A DNA stretch of 46,925 bases from positions 1 through 46,925 of the forward strand of contig NZ_JAOZVR010000100.1 of NCBI RefSeq assembly GCF_025869515.1. The letters run 5' to 3'. The notes under the pieces are model-generated. The model was not told where the DNA came from, did not search any database, and was given only the letters and a program-made list of their open reading frames with translations. The position numbers were made by a program, and so were the translations under genes. Each line of letters opens with the position of its first letter. The stretch's first letter is position 1. This DNA comes from Ferrovibrio sp. GTDB taxonomy: Bacteria > Pseudomonadota > Alphaproteobacteria > Ferrovibrionales > Ferrovibrionaceae. Below are positions 43,949 through 46,925 of this stretch, one piece after another.

Positions 43949-44797
43949 TCAGCGGTTTTTCAGCCAGTCCAGCACGACCGGCAGCACCACCTGCGGTTTG
44001 CGCACCCAGCGGAAATGGTCGATGCCCTCGAAGCCCAGCGCCCTGGGATCGAGATGGTGGCGGCTTAGCGCGGCCTTGGGAAAGCGTCGCACGATGTCGT
44101 TCAGCGCATGTTTGGGCGCGAAGAAATCGCCCTGCAGCGAGATCGCCAGCACCGGCAGGGTCATGGTCGCCAGCACGGCATCGTGATCGGTCTTGTGCGG
44201 GTTGCCGAAATGGAAGCGCCCGGTGCGCGCCTGTCTTCCCCAGTCGGCGATCACGCTGCGCGCCTCGCGGCCGGCGAAGCGGAATTTCTCGCCGGGGAAA
44301 TGGCCGAGCAGCTTCGCCGTCAGCACCGCCGCCTGGCTGTAGGGCCAGAAGGGCAGCGGCCACAGCTTCCAGTGCACCGAACTCACTGCCGTCAGGATCA
44401 GGCCATCGAGCTGATCCGGATGATGCGCGGCATAGATCGCGCTGACCTGGCCGCCGAGCGAATGACCGTAGAGATAGAAGGGCACACCGGGAAAGCGCGC
44501 CTTCACGGCGGCAATCGCCTGCGGCCAGTCCTCGGTCAGCATCTCGTGATAGCCGAAATCATAATCGCGACCGGGTTTGCGGCCGCCGCTTTCCTCATGG
44601 CCGCGCAGTTCGGCGACAGCGACATTGTGGCCGGCGTCGCGGAGCGCCGTGGCGAGCGGTGCGTAATAGCCCGCTTTCACGCCCATCGCCGGCTGGATCA
44701 GGATGGCAGGCGCGGCGGGGTCCGCAGCGGGATAGAGATGCAGCGCGAAGCTGGTACCTTCACTGCGCTGTAAACGGATTGTTTCTGGTGTCGTCAT
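43949..44797 (-). CDS. Alpha/beta-fold hydrolase
   Basis: A 282-residue serine hydrolase. The oxyanion strand is AILIQPAMGVKAGYYAPLAT, and the nucleophile elbow is FYLYGHSLGGQVSAIYAA with the Ser in GHSLG. The later Asp is in LAISLQGDFFAP and the His in FEGIDHFRWV. The layout resembles serine aminopeptidase S33/lysophospholipase-type enzymes; the exact substrate is not known. The ATG at 44797 is the natural start; an extension beyond it is improbable. A pair of REP-like hairpins lies just upstream. Confidence 0.88.
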   Translation of the reverse strand: MTTPETIRLQRSEGTSFALHLYPAADPAAPAILIQPAMGVKAGYYAPLATALRDAGHNVAVAELRGHEESGGRKPGRDYDFGYHEMLTEDWPQAIAAVKARFPGVPFYLYGHSLGGQVSAIYAAHHPDQLDGLILTAVSSVHWKLWPLPFWPYSQAAVLTAKLLGHFPGEKFRFAGREARSVIADWGRQARTGRFHFGNPHKTDHDAVLATMTLPVLAISLQGDFFAPKHALNDIVRRFPKAALSRHHLDPRALGFEGIDHFRWVRKPQVVLPVVLDWLKNR

Positions 44798-44879
44798 GGC
44801 GCGATCAAGCCACGACACGCGCCGCCCTGCAATTACCAATCAGGTCGTAACGTCGCGGCATGCCGTTGCGGAAGTAAGA

Positions 44880-44910
44880 CGTGGATGGCCGGGACAAGCC
44901 CGGCCATGAC
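44880..44910. repeat. REP-like palindromic element, copy 1
   Basis: A 31-base element whose core is a 9-bp stem (ATGGCCGGG/CCCGGCCAT) around CTTGT, read on the - strand, with conserved flanks GTC and CCACG. It forms an inverted pair with the copy at 44942. This type of element is scattered in many Alphaproteobacteria. Confidence 0.85.
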
Positions 44911-44941
44911 AATTATAGAAATGAACGTCATTACAAAGCGT

Positions 44942-44972
44942 GTCATGCCCGGGCTTGGCCCGGGCATCCACG
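44942..44972. repeat. REP-like palindromic element, copy 2
   Basis: A 31-base element with stem ATGCCCGGG/CCCGGGCAT around CTTGG. It is identical to the reverse complement of copy 1 at 28 of 31 positions. Two of the three changes fall opposite each other in the stem and preserve pairing. It ends 8 bases before the stop codon region of the indolepyruvate oxidoreductase gene. Confidence 0.85.
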
Positions 44973-44980
44973 AGTTCCTT

Positions 44981-46925
44981 TTACTCCGCAGCAGTCGCCA
45001 ATGGCGCCGGGCTGCGGAAGCTGGCGAGCAGCCTGGCTTCCTTGGCCTTGGCATCGGCCAGATGCTTCACCTTCACATGGCCGTAGCCGCGGATATCTTC
45101 CGGGATTTTCGCCAGCTGCACCGCCAGGGCGTGATTATCGGGTGTCAGCTTCGTGCAGAGTTCCTCGACCAGCGTGACATAGTCTTCGATCAGCCGGCGT
45201 TCGGTCTTGCGCTCCTCGGTGTAGCCGAAGACGTCCAGCCTGGTGCCGCGCAGGCCTTTCAGTTTCGCCAGCAGGCCGAAGGCGCGGAACATCCACGGAC
45301 CGAACTGCTTCTTCTGCGCGATACCGGTTTCCGGATCTGGCGGATTGAGCAGCGGCGGCGCGAGATGGAACGAGAGCGTGAAATCGCCCTCGAACTGCGC
45401 ATTCAGCTTCTGCAGGAAGCCGCCGTCGGTATAGAGCCGCGCCACCTCGTATTCATCCTTGTAGGCCATCAGCTTGTAGCCATAGCGCGCGACCGCCTCG
45501 GCAAAGCCGGTCATGCCTTTGGCCTTCTGCTGCTCGGCCGTGCGGGCCTTTTCCACCAGGCTCTTGTAGCGTTGTGCGTAAGCCTGGTTCTGGTAGTCCA
45601 CGAGGCGCGGCATGCGGTCGGCCAGCAGTTCATCCACGGTCTTGGCAAAAGCCCTGGGCTCCATCGCCGTCACGGTCGGACGGGCGATGTCGTCCACCAC
45701 CTTGGCGTCCTGGGCATAGAGCCGGCCCCAGTTCAGCGCCCTGACATTGGCATCGATCGCCGTGCCGTTCAGCTCGATGGCCTTGAGCAGGGCCTCCAGC
45801 GAGACCGGGATCAGGCCGCGCTGCACGGCATAGCCGAGCATGAACATGTTGGTGGCAATCGCATCGCCCATCAGTGCCGTGGCGATGCGGGTGGCCTCGA
45901 CGAATTCCGACAGGTTGTCGCCGGCACCATTGCGGATCGCCTGCGTCATCTGGTTATCGTCCAGCACCAGGTTGGGGTTGAGCTGGAAAGCCGCGGTCGG
46001 CGTCAGATGCGTGTTGATCAGGGCGCGGGTGACGCCTTTCTGCATCTTTTCCAGCGCGGCGTCTCCTGCGGCCACCACCATGTCGCAGCCCAGCACCAGA
46101 TTGGCGCCGCCGGCCGCCACGCGCACGGCATGGATGTCGTCCGGCGTTTTGGCGATGCGCACATGGCTCAGCACCGCACCGTTCTTCTGCGCCAGTCCGG
46201 TGAAGTCGAGCACGCTGGTGCCATAGCCTTCCAGATGCGCGGCCATGCCGAGAATCTGGCCAATCGTCACCACGCCGGTGCCGCCGATGCCGGTGATCAG
46301 GATATTGTAGGGCTGGTCGAGCGGCGCGATTTCCGGCGTATTCAGATTGCCGAACAGGTCGTCGGCAATGCCGTCGGGATTTTTCTTCACCTGTACCCTG
46401 GCGCGCTTCACCTTGCCGCCATGCACGGTGACGAAGCTGGGGCAGAAGCCCTTCACACAGGAGAAGTCCTTGTTGCAGGACGACTGGTTGATCTTGCGCT
46501 TTCGGCCCAGTTCGGTTTCCTGCGGTTCGACCGAGACGCAGTTGGATTTCACCGAGCAGTCGCCGCAGCCCTCGCAGACCGCCTCGTTGATGAACACGCG
46601 GCGATCCGGATCGGGGAAGGTGCCGCGCTTGCGGCGGCGGCGCTTTTCGGCGGCGCAGGTCTGGTCGTAGATCAGCACGGTGCAACCCGGAATCTCGCGC
46701 AGTTCCTTCTGCACGGCATCCAGGTCGTCACGGTGGTGGAAGGTGGTGCCCGGCGCCCATTCGGTGCCGACCGGATACTTGTCCGGTTCGTCGCTGACCA
46801 GGGCGATGCGGCGCACGCCCTCGCCATAGACCTGCAGGCTGATCTGCATCGGGGTCAGCTGGCCGTCATGCGGCTGGCCGCCGGTCATGGCGACCGCGTC
46901 GTTGAACAGGATCTTGTAGGTGATG
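44981..46925 (-). CDS. Indolepyruvate:ferredoxin oxidoreductase, C-terminal part (cut by window edge)
   Basis: A one-chain 2-oxoacid:ferredoxin oxidoreductase that oxidatively decarboxylates aryl pyruvates from aromatic amino acids to acyl-CoA. The last ~648 residues are visible; the gene continues past base 46925 with the TPP-binding N-terminal part. The visible start has ITYKILFNDAVAMTGGQP, typical of the TPP domain end. A ferredoxin-like domain follows with Cys in VFINEAVCEGCGDCSVKSNC and CNKDFSCVKGFCPS for [4Fe-4S]. The gamma domain has LITGIGGTGVVTIGQILGMA and AHLEGYGTSVLDFTGLAQKN. The fused form is common in Proteobacteria. REP-like repeats follow the stop. Confidence 0.94.
   Translation of the reverse strand, partial: ITYKILFNDAVAMTGGQPHDGQLTPMQISLQVYGEGVRRIALVSDEPDKYPVGTEWAPGTTFHHRDDLDAVQKELREIPGCTVLIYDQTCAAEKRRRRKRGTFPDPDRRVFINEAVCEGCGDCSVKSNCVSVEPQETELGRKRKINQSSCNKDFSCVKGFCPSFVTVHGGKVKRARVQVKKNPDGIADDLFGNLNTPEIAPLDQPYNILITGIGGTGVVTIGQILGMAAHLEGYGTSVLDFTGLAQKNGAVLSHVRIAKTPDDIHAVRVAAGGANLVLGCDMVVAAGDAALEKMQKGVTRALINTHLTPTAAFQLNPNLVLDDNQMTQAIRNGAGDNLSEFVEATRIATALMGDAIATNMFMLGYAVQRGLIPVSLEALLKAIELNGTAIDANVRALNWGRLYAQDAKVVDDIARPTVTAMEPRAFAKTVDELLADRMPRLVDYQNQAYAQRYKSLVEKARTAEQQKAKGMTGFAEAVARYGYKLMAYKDEYEVARLYTDGGFLQKLNAQFEGDFTLSFHLAPPLLNPPDPETGIAQKKQFGPWMFRAFGLLAKLKGLRGTRLDVFGYTEERKTERRLIEDYVTLVEELCTKLTPDNHALAVQLAKIPEDIRGYGHVKVKHLADAKAKEARLLASFRSPAPLATAAE

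Overview
The window is gene-dense, GC-rich bacterial DNA with short intergenic gaps. No gap exceeds 300 bases, and I see no rRNA, tRNA, CRISPR array or insertion sequence. The gene content points to a free-living Alphaproteobacterium: a GcrA cell-cycle regulator, a GapR/DUF2312 nucleoid protein, a RegB/RegA redox two-component pair, DUF1244, a one-chain indolepyruvate:ferredoxin oxidoreductase, and REP-like palindromes of a type common in this class. I cannot fix the order or genus from sequence alone.

Layout. 1-4458: the start of a transketolase gene, a chemoreceptor, a CheW adaptor and an HpaI-type aldolase. 4461-7598: a TPR-methyltransferase fusion divergent from a DHDPS-like lyase. 7653-16938: an acyl-CoA district holding an acyl-CoA ligase, a MaoC hydratase, a dienoyl-CoA-isomerase-like crotonase, a PaaI thioesterase, a tandem acyl-CoA dehydrogenase pair and a PhyH dioxygenase, with a PAS/EAL c-di-GMP protein in between. 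16948-21058: a cytochrome module made of a small His-rich exported protein, a membrane cytochrome b, an SHP-type oxygen-binding cytochrome c and a diheme cytochrome c, divergent from a PepSY protein and a PhoP/PhoQ-like regulator pair. 21062-23719: a DUF1428/VOC divergent pair around a palindromic operator, then gcrA divergent from a second PhyH gene. 23761-31806: zwf, regB, regA, a phosphatase, hldE, a FAD oxidoreductase, an aldo/keto reductase and an unknown gene, all on the + strand. 31826-40176: a secreted protein of unknown role, release factor 3, a FadB-like bifunctional enzyme, an orphan TonB-like protein, an MFS transporter, a GST and a ferredoxin-NADP reductase-like flavoprotein. 40324-43411: N-formylglutamate amidohydrolase, a GCS2-type carboxylate-amine ligase, DUF1244, gapR and a small exported protein. 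43421-46925: a GNAT acetyltransferase, an alpha/beta hydrolase, a pair of REP-like hairpins and the C-terminal part of indolepyruvate:ferredoxin oxidoreductase.

How the parts fit. The fatty-acid genes make up nearly a full beta-oxidation set, although the thiolase is not here. The cytochrome block looks like a small periplasmic electron-transfer chain controlled by the kinase/regulator pair next to it. Two pairs of direct repeats with 11-base spacing sit in the shared promoter region. The most interesting regulatory signal concerns chromosome biology: perfect DnaA boxes (TTATCCACA) lie in the gcrA promoter region, together with three GANTC methylation sites, and another lies upstream of gapR. 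This suggests that two nucleoid or cell-cycle genes in the window are coupled to DnaA.
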